This document shows positions 55,895-63,448 of a DNA stretch of 64,000 nt, in pieces. A program made the translations under genes and the position numbers. The DNA is from Oscillospiraceae bacterium (GTDB lineage: Bacteria > Bacillota > Clostridia > Oscillospirales > Oscillospiraceae). The stretch is from assembly GCA_022846095.1 (NCBI GenBank), contig AP025583.1, positions 1,302,001-1,366,000 of the forward strand. Reading direction: 5' to 3'. Position 1 is the stretch's first letter, and every line of letters begins with the position of its first letter. Under the pieces are notes generated by a model. The model made no database searches. It had not been told where the DNA came from and saw nothing but the letters and a program-made list of their open reading frames with translations.

Positions 55895-57400
55895 TTGTAC
55901 CAGCTGTTTTTTGACGAGCTCAGCACGAAAATGTACCCCTCCACACTCTTGCACGCCTACGGCGTGAACGGCAAGATCTCCGGCAGCGTGGGGGCCGTCG
56001 GGGAGGTGGGGGGGAACGTCGTGGCCATCCTCCACGGCCCCATGGGCTGCGCCTACCACTACCGCTACTCCGCCCGCCGCCGCCACCAGCCCTTTTACGC
56101 CCTGCTCAGCTCCGATCTGACCCAGAGGGAAATCGTCTTCGGCGGAGAGGAAAAGCTGCGCCGGGCCGTGCTGGCAGCCTGGGAGCGCTACCGTCCGGAT
56201 TGGATTTTTCTCATCCCCACGCCGGTCAGCGACGTGCTGAACGAGGACGTGCGACATGTGGCCGACGGCTTCCGACGGGACGGGATCCCCGTGGTGGGCG
56301 TCCAGTCCGAGCTCTTCTCCCACAGGGACAAGAACTACGCCCGCAACCGCCTGCGGGAGATCGCCCGGCAGAAGATCACCGGGGACAACCGCCTGGAGAT
56401 GGAGCTGCGGGGCTGCGGCTTCACGGAGGCCCTCTACGCCCTGGTGGAGCAGGTGATGGAGCCCCAGACGGTGATCCCCCGCAGCGTGAACATCGAGACG
56501 GTGGGCTGGGGCGGAGAGGGCAGGCTGGTCCTGCGGGAGATGGAGGCCTTTTTGGCCCAATGCGGCGTGGCGGTGAACTGCTGGATTCCCAGCGCCGCGC
56601 CGGAGCGGCTGGCCGCCGCCCCGGCGGCCCAGCTCAACCTGGTCAAGCGGATCCGATGGGCCCGCAGGATGAAGGAGAAGTTCGGCACCGACTACCTCCA
56701 CCTGGGCGGCAGCGGGCGCTACGTGGGCCTGGAGGGCATCGCCACCCTCTACCGGGACATCGGGGAAAAGCTGGGCATGCGCTCGGAGATGGAGCGGCAG
56801 GTGGCGCGCGCGGTGGGGGAGACGCTGGCGGAGACCGCGGTTGTGCGGGCGGAGCTGGCCCGGTACCGCTGCGCCCTGGTGTGCCGCGGCCTCCAGGACG
56901 CGCCCTTCACCCTCAAGCTCTACGCGAAGGAGTTCGGCGTGCCCGTGGCGGTGGTCTTTCTGATCCTGACCCCGGCCATGCGCCGGGATTTGGGGATCAC
57001 GCCGGAGGTGGAGGAAAAGCTGCTCTCCCGCATGCGGGACGCGGCGGAGCTCTACGCGCCCGGGACACCCATCGTTTTGAACCCCTCGCGGGAGGTGCTG
57101 GCGCGGGCCCTGCCGGCCTTTGACGCCGTGGTGGGCACCAACGACTTCACGCTGGAGGGCCTGGGCGCGCCGCTGATCCCGGCCTCCAGCGAGATGCTCT
57201 CGCTGTCCTTCGCCTCCTACGCGCGCAATCTGCGGCGGCTGCAAAAGCGGCTGGAGAACCGCCGGGAGCGGGAGAGCCTGATTTTGAACCGTATGCCCTT
57301 TGGCACCGAGCACTTCCCGCGCTACGAGAACCGCAGCGGCCTGGCCGCCCGGGAGATGTGGGAGCGCATGTGGCTGAGGCGGAAGGAGGAGGAAGCATGA
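55895..57400 (+). CDS. Nitrogenase component 1-like protein, D-type (no FeMo-cofactor ligands)
   Basis: A 501-aa NifD/NifK-superfamily protein. It starts at TTG with AAGGAGGG six bases upstream; an ORF reading further upstream overlaps the ATPase gene and is rejected. Seen are HGPMGCAYHYRY (Cys52, equivalent to the second P-cluster Cys of NifD) and DLTQREIVFGGEEKL (matching NifD ERDIVFGG). The first (NifD Cys62) and third (Cys154) P-cluster positions are not Cys: LHAYGVNG and IPTPVSD. LNLVKRIRWARRMKEKFG aligns with NifD LNLVHCYRSMNYI, so the FeMo-co Cys275 is replaced by Arg or Ile, and no MHSW-type His is found. It should pair with the next protein as a (D-K)2 reductase. Confidence 0.85.
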   Translation: MYQLFFDELSTKMYPSTLLHAYGVNGKISGSVGAVGEVGGNVVAILHGPMGCAYHYRYSARRRHQPFYALLSSDLTQREIVFGGEEKLRRAVLAAWERYRPDWIFLIPTPVSDVLNEDVRHVADGFRRDGIPVVGVQSELFSHRDKNYARNRLREIARQKITGDNRLEMELRGCGFTEALYALVEQVMEPQTVIPRSVNIETVGWGGEGRLVLREMEAFLAQCGVAVNCWIPSAAPERLAAAPAAQLNLVKRIRWARRMKEKFGTDYLHLGGSGRYVGLEGIATLYRDIGEKLGMRSEMERQVARAVGETLAETAVVRAELARYRCALVCRGLQDAPFTLKLYAKEFGVPVAVVFLILTPAMRRDLGITPEVEEKLLSRMRDAAELYAPGTPIVLNPSREVLARALPAFDAVVGTNDFTLEGLGAPLIPASSEMLSLSFASYARNLRRLQKRLENRRERESLILNRMPFGTEHFPRYENRSGLAAREMWERMWLRRKEEEA

Positions 57401-58587
57401 AAACGGCCTTTGGCTGCAAGCTGCTGGGCGCGCACCAGGCCCTGCTGGGCGTCCGGGACGGCCTCGTCCTGCTGCACTCGGTGGTGGGGTGCAATTTCGG
57501 ATCCATGGCCTTCCACTTCGCCGCCTGCCACATGGAGGACGTGCGCCAGACCTGCACCGTGCTCAGCGACCACGACGTGGTGTTCAGCGGGGAGGCCTCC
57601 CTGGGCCAGGCCCTGCGCCACGCCAGGGAGCTGTACGCGCCGGAGATCATATTTCTGGTCACGGGCTGCATCAGCGACATCATTCAGGACGACGTGCGGG
57701 CCGTGGCCCGCGCCTTCGAGGCGGAGTGCGGGACGCGGGTAATCCCCGTGGAGGCGGCGGGCTACCGCGGGGACTTCAGCTGCGGGTACGAGGCCGCCCT
57801 GCTGGCCCTGGCGGAGGAGATGCGCCCGGAGCCGCCCGCCGTCCGCCCCACAGTGAACCTGCTGGGGCTGGGGGCGGACGACCCCCGTCTGGAAGCCGAC
57901 CTGGAGGCCCTGCGCGCCCTGCTGGGCGGCAAGGCGGAGGTGGGCGCGGTATTCTCCGCCTGCACCCTGGAGGAGGTGCGCCGCGCCCCGCGGGCGGGGC
58001 TCAACCTGGTTTTCGGCCGGGGGCTGGAGCTGGCCCGGGAGATGGAGCGCCGCTTCGGCGTGCCCTGCGCGTGCCTGGACTACCCCTACGGCCTGACGGG
58101 GGCCAGGGCGCTGTGGGACTGCCTGGAACGGCGGTTCGCCCTGGACTATTCCGCGCAGGAGCGGGCCTTTGCCGCCCAGACCGCCGAGGGCCTGGGCCGC
58201 GCCTACTCCTACCTCCAGGCCCTCTACGGCGTGCCTGCGGCGGTGGTTGGCGCCGGCGCCCGCGCCCGGGGCATGGCGGGCTTTTTGTCCCGGGAGCTGG
58301 GCATGGAGGTGGAGCTGCTGGCGGCGCGGGAGGAGCTGGACGATATAGAGGCCTTCTACGGTGAGGCCCAGGCCGGCGAGGCCGCGGTCCTCTTCGGGTC
58401 CTCCTTCGAGCAGGAGCTGGCCGACCGGATGGGGATCCCCCTGGTGCGGTTCGACTTTCCGGTGTTCGACCGGGTGTGCCTCACCCCGCGGCCCTATGTG
58501 GGCGCGGCGGGCACGGCCTGCCTGGTGGAGGACATGCTCAACGAGATCATGCAGGCCAGAAGGCTGAAAGGGGCGCTGTACCAGTGA
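57397..58587 (+). CDS. Nitrogenase component 1-like protein, K-type
   Basis: A 396-aa NifK-superfamily protein. It keeps three cluster cysteines: Cys7 (FGCKLLGAHQA), Cys32 (LHSVVGCNFGS) and Cys91 (FLVTGCISDIIQDDV), equivalent to NifK Cys70/95/153. Together with the single Cys52 of the partner, they would hold one [4Fe-4S] cluster at the interface, as in chlorophyllide reductase, rather than an 8Fe P-cluster. C-terminal Rossmann-like domains follow (VVGAGARARGMAGFLSREL). The start ATG overlaps the partner's stop (ATGA) and its end overlaps the NifH-like start (GTGA): tight coupling. Confidence 0.87.
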   Translation: MKTAFGCKLLGAHQALLGVRDGLVLLHSVVGCNFGSMAFHFAACHMEDVRQTCTVLSDHDVVFSGEASLGQALRHARELYAPEIIFLVTGCISDIIQDDVRAVARAFEAECGTRVIPVEAAGYRGDFSCGYEAALLALAEEMRPEPPAVRPTVNLLGLGADDPRLEADLEALRALLGGKAEVGAVFSACTLEEVRRAPRAGLNLVFGRGLELAREMERRFGVPCACLDYPYGLTGARALWDCLERRFALDYSAQERAFAAQTAEGLGRAYSYLQALYGVPAAVVGAGARARGMAGFLSRELGMEVELLAAREELDDIEAFYGEAQAGEAAVLFGSSFEQELADRMGIPLVRFDFPVFDRVCLTPRPYVGAAGTACLVEDMLNEIMQARRLKGALYQ

Positions 58588-59369
58588 AGAAGATCTGTGT
58601 CTACGGGAAGGGCGGCATCGGCAAGTCCACCACCGTCACCAATGTGGCCGCCGCTATGGCGGAGGACGGCCTTCGGGTGGCGGTGGTGGGGTGCGACCCC
58701 AAGGCGGACACCACCCGCTGTCTGGTGGGGCGGCGCATCCCCACGGTGCTGGACCAGCTGGAGGCCGGGCCCGGCGCACCGGTGGCCTTTGCGGGCTACC
58801 GCGGCGTGCTGTGCATCGAGTCGGGCGGGCCGGAGCCGGGCACGGGCTGCGCAGGGCGCGGCATCGCCGCCGCCCTGCGGGAGATCCAGAGCCGCTCTCT
58901 GCTGGACGGCATGGACGTGGTGCTCTACGACGTGCTGGGCGACGTGGTCTGCGGCGGGTTCAGCATGCCCCTGCGGGAGGGCATCGCCGAGGACGTATAC
59001 CTGGTCACCACGGCCGATTTCATGGCGATCTACGCGGCCAACAACATCTGCCGCGGCATCGCCAAGTACGCCGCGGACGGCGGGGTGCGCCTGTCCGGGG
59101 TGGTCTACAACGCCAGAAGCGGGCGGGACGAGCCCGGCGTGGCCGAAGCCTTTGCCAGGGCGGTGGGCACCGAGCTGACGCAGCGGATCTCCATGAGCGG
59201 CCTTATCAGCCGGGCGGAGCTGGAGCGCGCGACGGTGCTGGAGCGCTACCCGGACAGCGAGGTGGCCGCGCAGTTCCGCAGCCTGGCCCGGGGGATGCTG
59301 CGGGGCGGCGCGCGGTGCGTCCCCCACCCCCTGGGCGAGGAGGAGGTGGAGGCGCTGTGCCGGTTTTAA
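58584..59369 (+). CDS. NifH-like iron protein (electron donor ATPase)
   Basis: A 261-aa NifH/BchL/CfbC-family homodimeric ATPase. Walker A YGKGGIGKST (residues 7-16), switch I region VVGCDPKADTTR, and two cluster Cys, Cys89 (EPGTGCAGRG) and Cys123 (DVLGDVVCGGF), for the shared [4Fe-4S]. It should pass electrons to the two component-1-like proteins using ATP. GTG start, overlapping the upstream stop by four bases. The ADP-ribosylation Arg equivalent is present (GCAGRG), as in NifH. It lacks any BchL-type N-terminal extension. Confidence 0.92.
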   Translation: MKKICVYGKGGIGKSTTVTNVAAAMAEDGLRVAVVGCDPKADTTRCLVGRRIPTVLDQLEAGPGAPVAFAGYRGVLCIESGGPEPGTGCAGRGIAAALREIQSRSLLDGMDVVLYDVLGDVVCGGFSMPLREGIAEDVYLVTTADFMAIYAANNICRGIAKYAADGGVRLSGVVYNARSGRDEPGVAEAFARAVGTELTQRISMSGLISRAELERATVLERYPDSEVAAQFRSLARGMLRGGARCVPHPLGEEEVEALCRF

Positions 59370-60163
59370 CCGCGCCGCTGGAGATCCACCCCTGCTTCGG
59401 CGGGGCGGGGCATGGGCGGTACGGGCGCATTCACCTGCCGGTGGCCCCGCGGTGCAACCTCCAGTGCGCCTTCTGTGACCGGCGGTACGACTGCGCGAAC
59501 GAGTCCCGGCCGGGGGTCACCTCCGCGATTATCACCCCGGAAGAGGCGGTGCTTCGCACCCGGCGCGCCCTCCTGCGCGACCCGCGCATCCGGGTGGCGG
59601 GGATCGCCGGGCCCGGCGATCCCCTGGCAAACCGGGAGACCTTCGACACCCTGCGGCTGCTGCGCGCGCACTTCCCGGAGCTGATCCTCTGCACGAGCAC
59701 CAACGGCCTGCTGCTGGAGGCGCGGCTGGAGGAGCTGCTGGCCGCGCGCCTGGACACCCTCACCGTCACAATCAACGCGGTGACGCAGGAGACGGCGCAG
59801 CGGATCTACACCCGCGTTCAGTGGGAGGGCGCCGGGTTGCCGCCCGGGCCCGGGGCGAGGCTTCTGCTGGAGCGGCAGCGCCGGGGGCTGCTCCTGTGCG
59901 CCGGGGCGGGTATCCTGGTCAAGGTCAACACCGTCCTGATTCCCGGCGTGAACGGGCACGAGATCGGGGCGATTGCCCGGCTTGCGGCGCAGGCGGGGGC
60001 GGCGGTTTTGAATATCATGCCGCTTATCCCCTGCGGGCAGATGGGCCATTTGCCGCCGCCCACCCCGGCCCAGCTCGCGCAGGCCAGGCGGGAGGCGGGG
60101 GAGTGGATCCCCCAGTTCACCGGCTGCCGTCAGTGCCGCGCGGACGCCTGCGGAGTGGTTTAA
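59357..60163 (+). CDS. NifB-like radical SAM protein
   Basis: A 268-aa radical-SAM protein closely matching the NifB core. IHPCFGGAGHGRYGRIHL precedes CNLQCAFC (Cys33, 37, 40; CX3CX2C), then DRRYDCANESRPGVTS, AGIAGPGDPLANRETFDTLR and the C-terminal CRQCRADACG (Cys257, 260, 265). In NifB these extra Cys/His residues bind the K1/K2 [4Fe-4S] substrates used to make carbide-containing NifB-co. The NifX/NafY tail is absent, as in short NifBs. GTG start at 59357 overlaps the NifH-like gene by 13 bases. Presence of NifB although the D-type protein lacks FeMo-co ligands is the main puzzle. Confidence 0.88.
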   Translation: MPVLTAPLEIHPCFGGAGHGRYGRIHLPVAPRCNLQCAFCDRRYDCANESRPGVTSAIITPEEAVLRTRRALLRDPRIRVAGIAGPGDPLANRETFDTLRLLRAHFPELILCTSTNGLLLEARLEELLAARLDTLTVTINAVTQETAQRIYTRVQWEGAGLPPGPGARLLLERQRRGLLLCAGAGILVKVNTVLIPGVNGHEIGAIARLAAQAGAAVLNIMPLIPCGQMGHLPPPTPAQLAQARREAGEWIPQFTGCRQCRADACGVV

Positions 60164-61036
60164 TTATAAATTATTATAGATGGCACAACTAACTGCCTTT
60201 TCCCTCTTGTATAAACCTACGTTATCTAAGTCTAGAACTAGTTTACCAGTTTTGAAACTACCCCCCAAGCCCAAAAGCACTTGATTATATCCCTCTTTAA
60301 GCCTATAATTTAGGCAAGGGAAAGGAGCCGACCCGGCGCGCTGCATCATGTGGGCGCGCAGAATGGCACGACAGGAAAGGGGATAGGGAAGCACCGGGCG
60401 GTCACGCCTGGGCCGGCCCTGGGCCGCTGGAACGGCGTCAGGGCAGCACACGGCATTGCGGATCAGGTAATAGGAGTTGTAGCTATAGACGTGATTCACT
60501 TTGATGCAGAATTCAGAGTAAATCCGGCCAATAGCTCTCAGCTCCCGGAGGGCGCGGCATACAATGGCCTTGCCTATCCCGAGATCTTTGCAGATGAGGT
60601 TCAGGCTTGGGAAAGCCCTATAATTGTTTCCAGCCTGGAGGTGCAGGTAGAGGCATAGGACGAACGCGCTGCTTTTGAGAGGGTGGCCTAACAGATTCCA
60701 GGGCACCAGGGTGAAACCACCGTGGAACCAAACTTCACAGTGGTACGTGTATTGGTCGTACACAAACCTGCCTAACGTCTCGTTGTACCGGTGATTCTGT
60801 GAACGTGTGATATATCCTGTATCCTCCAACTCCTGGAGGGCCTTACGGGCGGTGGTCACGGAGCACCCGGCCAGCTTGGCCAACGACGCCTGGCTGCGCC
60901 GGCAAGCTCCCAGATGGTTTCTCCTGCTGAAGAGTACCGCCCCCATCCGGCGGGCGCTGAAGCTGAGGGAAAAATCCATGATAAGACGGTTGGGGACTTT
61001 GAACGAGGGCTCCCAGCGTCTGCGTATTTCTGACAT
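60164..61036 (-). CDS. Two-winged-helix DNA-binding protein
   Basis: A 290-aa protein with two helix-turn-helix domains: RRSQASLAKLAGCSVTTARKALQELEDTGYI (about 45-80) and AFPSLNLICKDLGIGKAIVCRALRELRAIGRI (about 140-175). The arrangement resembles plasmid/phage replication initiator-like or GntR-like HTH proteins of Firmicutes rather than a classic repressor. It is AT-richer than the neighbouring nitrogenase-like genes and converges on the NifB-like gene with no gap, so it may be a later insertion. Role unknown. A strong hairpin lies just upstream of its ribosome site. Confidence 0.7.
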   Translation of the reverse strand: MSEIRRRWEPSFKVPNRLIMDFSLSFSARRMGAVLFSRRNHLGACRRSQASLAKLAGCSVTTARKALQELEDTGYITRSQNHRYNETLGRFVYDQYTYHCEVWFHGGFTLVPWNLLGHPLKSSAFVLCLYLHLQAGNNYRAFPSLNLICKDLGIGKAIVCRALRELRAIGRIYSEFCIKVNHVYSYNSYYLIRNAVCCPDAVPAAQGRPRRDRPVLPYPLSCRAILRAHMMQRAGSAPFPCLNYRLKEGYNQVLLGLGGSFKTGKLVLDLDNVGLYKREKAVSCAIYNNL

Positions 61037-61054
61037 TTCCTTTCCTCCAAACAG

Positions 61055-61086
61055 GAAGCGCCCGCTGATGCAACAGCGGGCGCTTC
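61055..61086 (-). repeat. Hairpin in the leader of the HTH gene
   Basis: GAAGCGCCCGCTG (61055-61067) pairs with CAGCGGGCGCTTC (61074-61086), 18 bases upstream of the start codon. It could be an attenuator or the terminator of an upstream leader. Confidence 0.6.
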
Positions 61087-61655
61087 TCTCTTGTTCTTAT
61101 GTAGTACTTAAAAAACCGGGACTATCGATGCTGTTCCGGTCCATCCAATCTTTACCACATGGCGCTCCAGGGTCTCAACCTCATGGCGCAGGCAGTAAAT
61201 CTCATCATTTTAATATTGCTGTAATGCGACTATATGGCAGGCCTTCAATAGCGCTTGGCCCATGTACCTGGACAGGAAATGCATCGGAATGATCCAGATT
61301 GCTATGGATTTGGTGCAGGATAATAATAAACACCTGCCTGCTGATCCCATGCCTAAAATGTATCACATCGGGCGATTTCGTTTGGCAGCCCACATTTCTC
61401 CACGCTAAATCCCTCTATGGGTTCCATCAGATAGGTTCTGGGGTCTATGCAGCCTACTCTTCTGCTCCACGGACATCACACAGCTCAGCCCTCCCCTAAA
61501 TTGTAAAGCGCACCAGGTAAAATTACCGCAGCTCTCCCCTGCATGCGCGCTGCATGCAGAGGGAGAGCTGCGGCCGCCCGGAGCCTGCGCAGTACGGCGT
61601 CATAAGATGCGGCCTGATACCTTACTTCTCCCGTTAAACTGTTTTTTACCCCCAG
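61087..61655. other. Stretch without a supported gene
   Basis: About 570 AT-richer bases with only short unsupported frames. A long hairpin at 61526-61573 is perfect: CCGCAGCTCTCCC pairs with GGGAGAGCTGCGG, with an inner CTGCATGC/GCATGCAG stem. On the minus strand it is followed by TTTT and may end the operon coming from the right. The rest looks like decayed DNA. Confidence 0.5.
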
Positions 61656-61859
61656 CTAAGCTGTTTTTTCTTTCAGCCGCACCGCGTAGGGCTGCAGGCA
61701 TTTACCCGGCGAGAGCAGGGTGAACAGGCCCAGCGGCGTGGACAGGTTGGCGGCACCCCGGAAGCGGGAGTGGAGCTTCACGGGGACTTCGCGCCCGTCC
61801 AGCGCCGCTAGGAACGCCCCGCAAATCCGTTCTCCCCGGACCGCGCCCGCGCCCGTCAC
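61656..61859 (-). pseudogene. Truncated DUF2877-like fragment
   Basis: A 67-codon frame starting four bases after the zinc-ribbon gene stop. VPVKLHSRFRGAANLSTPLGLFTLLSPG resembles the N-terminal segment of DUF2877 proteins (about 250-300 aa, linked to purine/oxamate catabolism), but the frame stops soon after and nothing of the remainder is seen. It is interpreted as a remnant; the match is short and uncertain. Confidence 0.4.
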
Positions 61860-61863
61860 GGCG

Positions 61864-62208
61864 TCAGGGTTTCTGGAAGATGAAGCCGTAGCAGTCCTTG
61901 CCCACGGCCTCCTTCACGATCCCCACGGTGGAGACCAGGTCCATGCCGATTTCCGGGGGCTCGTCGAAGCCGATCTGCCCCACGGCGGTCACGCCGTTGT
62001 CGAACTGCACGATGCCGAAGTTCAGCCACGCGCACATGTAGCCCTCGGGCAGGTTGAACACCCGCGTCCAGGTCAGCAGCTTGCAGTGGCCGTTCAGCGG
62101 CTCTTCCGTAAAGGAGCGGCCGTCACAGTCGGGGTTCTGGCAGACCGCGTAGCGGGGGTGGTGGAGCTTCCCGCATTTGTCGCACTTATAGGCGTACATC
62201 TCTTCCAT
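61864..62208 (-). CDS. DUF35 zinc-ribbon/OB-fold protein (thiolase partner)
   Basis: A 114-aa acyl-CoA-binding DUF35 protein. The N-terminal rubredoxin-like zinc ribbon is YKCDKCGKLHHPRYAVCQNPDCDG. The C-terminal OB fold includes GHCKLLTWTRVFNLPEGYMCAW and VTAVGQIGFDEPPEIGMDL. In archaea and some bacteria such proteins form a complex with thiolases and bridge them to partner synthases. The start ATG is chosen for AAGGAGG upstream, 13 bases after the thiolase-like stop. Confidence 0.88.
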   Translation of the reverse strand: MEEMYAYKCDKCGKLHHPRYAVCQNPDCDGRSFTEEPLNGHCKLLTWTRVFNLPEGYMCAWLNFGIVQFDNGVTAVGQIGFDEPPEIGMDLVSTVGIVKEAVGKDCYGFIFQKP

Positions 62209-62221
62209 TCCAGACCCCTCC

Positions 62222-63418
62222 TTACTTCGCCGTGATGATGGTGGCGACCACGTTGTTGCCGAAGCCGCCGAAGTTGACCGCAAGGCCGGTCTTGGCGCCC
62301 TCGACCTGGCGCCCCTCCGCCTCGCCGCGGACCTGGCGCACCAGCTCCACCACCTGGGACACGCCCGTGGCGCCCAGGGGGTGGCCCTTGGCCTTCAGGC
62401 CGCCGGATGTATTGATGGGCAGCTTGCTGCCGATGGCGGTGTCCCCCCGGCGGGCGGCCAGATGGCCCTCGCCCCGCGGGAAGAGCCCCGCCTCCTCGCT
62501 CTCCACAATCTCAAGGATGAGGAAGGCGTCGTGCAGCTCGGCGCAGTCAATGTCCTCCGGGCCCATCCCGGCCATCTTGTACGCCTTCTGGGCGGCCGTG
62601 CGCACGGCCAGCAGGTCGGTGGGCACCGCCCGGTCGGCCACGTAGTGGGTGTCGGTGGCGGAGGCGATGCCGGCGATGCGGGCAAAGGTCTTGTGCCCGA
62701 AGCCCAGCTCCTCCTGCTTATCCTTGGCCACCAGCAGCACCGCCGCCGCGCCGTCGGACACGGGGCACATATCGAACTGCCGCAGGGGGTCGGCCACCAT
62801 GGGGCTGGTGGCGTCCACGTACCGCGGGTCGCTGATGCGCTCCAGCTTCACGTGGCGCTGGATGTGGGCGCAGGGGTTGTGGCAGGCGTTCTCGTGGTTT
62901 TTCACCGAGATGATGGACAGATCCCGGCTCTCCACCCCGTACTTCTCCATGCAAAGGCGGGTGAACAGGCCCGCGAAGGAGGGCAGGGTCAGGCCGTAGG
63001 GGTACTCGCCCGTGGGGTGGAGCATGGTGGCCACGAAGTCGGTGGCCTCCCAGCCGGACACCACCCGCATCATCTCGCCGCCCACCACCAGCACGCAGTC
63101 GCACAGGCCGGAGGCGATGGCCATATAGCCCAGCTTGATGGCGGAGGCGCCCGAAGCCGGGCCGTTCTCCACGCACTCGGCCATGGCGGGGCGGATATTC
63201 AGGGTATCCACCAGAGCGGAGGCCGAGCCGCTGATGCGGTTGAGCATCCCGGCGCCCATGGAGGCCACGAACACCTGGTCGATGACGTTCTTATTGCCGG
63301 TGCCGGCTCCCGCGTCGTCCATCGCCTCCAGGGCGGCCTGGGTGAGCATATCCAGGAAGGAGACATCCGATTTTCCGAATTTGGTGTGGCCCACGCCGAC
63401 GATTCCTACTTCTCGCAT
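62222..63418 (-). CDS. Thiolase-like protein with altered nucleophile site
   Basis: A 398-aa thiolase superfamily protein (SCP2/archaeal-type, the subgroup paired with DUF35). Where thiolases have the nucleophilic Cys (C-A/S-S-G), this protein reads ECVENGPASGASAI: Pro87 occupies the Cys place, with the nearest Cys at 82. The second catalytic region GGLKAKGHPLGATGVSQVVEL keeps the His. The final GG loop is AVNFGGFGNNVV, without the usual C-x-G Cys. It could be a non-decarboxylating acyl-CoA ligase/condensing partner or an inactive scaffold (inference). Operon with the DUF35 gene and probably the incomplete upstream gene. Confidence 0.85.
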   Translation of the reverse strand: MREVGIVGVGHTKFGKSDVSFLDMLTQAALEAMDDAGAGTGNKNVIDQVFVASMGAGMLNRISGSASALVDTLNIRPAMAECVENGPASGASAIKLGYMAIASGLCDCVLVVGGEMMRVVSGWEATDFVATMLHPTGEYPYGLTLPSFAGLFTRLCMEKYGVESRDLSIISVKNHENACHNPCAHIQRHVKLERISDPRYVDATSPMVADPLRQFDMCPVSDGAAAVLLVAKDKQEELGFGHKTFARIAGIASATDTHYVADRAVPTDLLAVRTAAQKAYKMAGMGPEDIDCAELHDAFLILEIVESEEAGLFPRGEGHLAARRGDTAIGSKLPINTSGGLKAKGHPLGATGVSQVVELVRQVRGEAEGRQVEGAKTGLAVNFGGFGNNVVATIITAK

Positions 63419-63448
63419 TAGGGCACCATCCTTTCTGCGCTCACGCGC

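Noticed and set aside
55895-60163. A nitrogen-fixation (nif) cluster
   Set aside because: The D-like protein lacks both FeMo-co ligands and two of three P-cluster Cys; nifE/N/V and other nif genes are absent, and control is by a cobalamin riboswitch.
61299-61499. 66-codon plus-strand frame
   Set aside because: No ribosome site, mixed composition and no family resemblance; it lies in decayed intergenic DNA.
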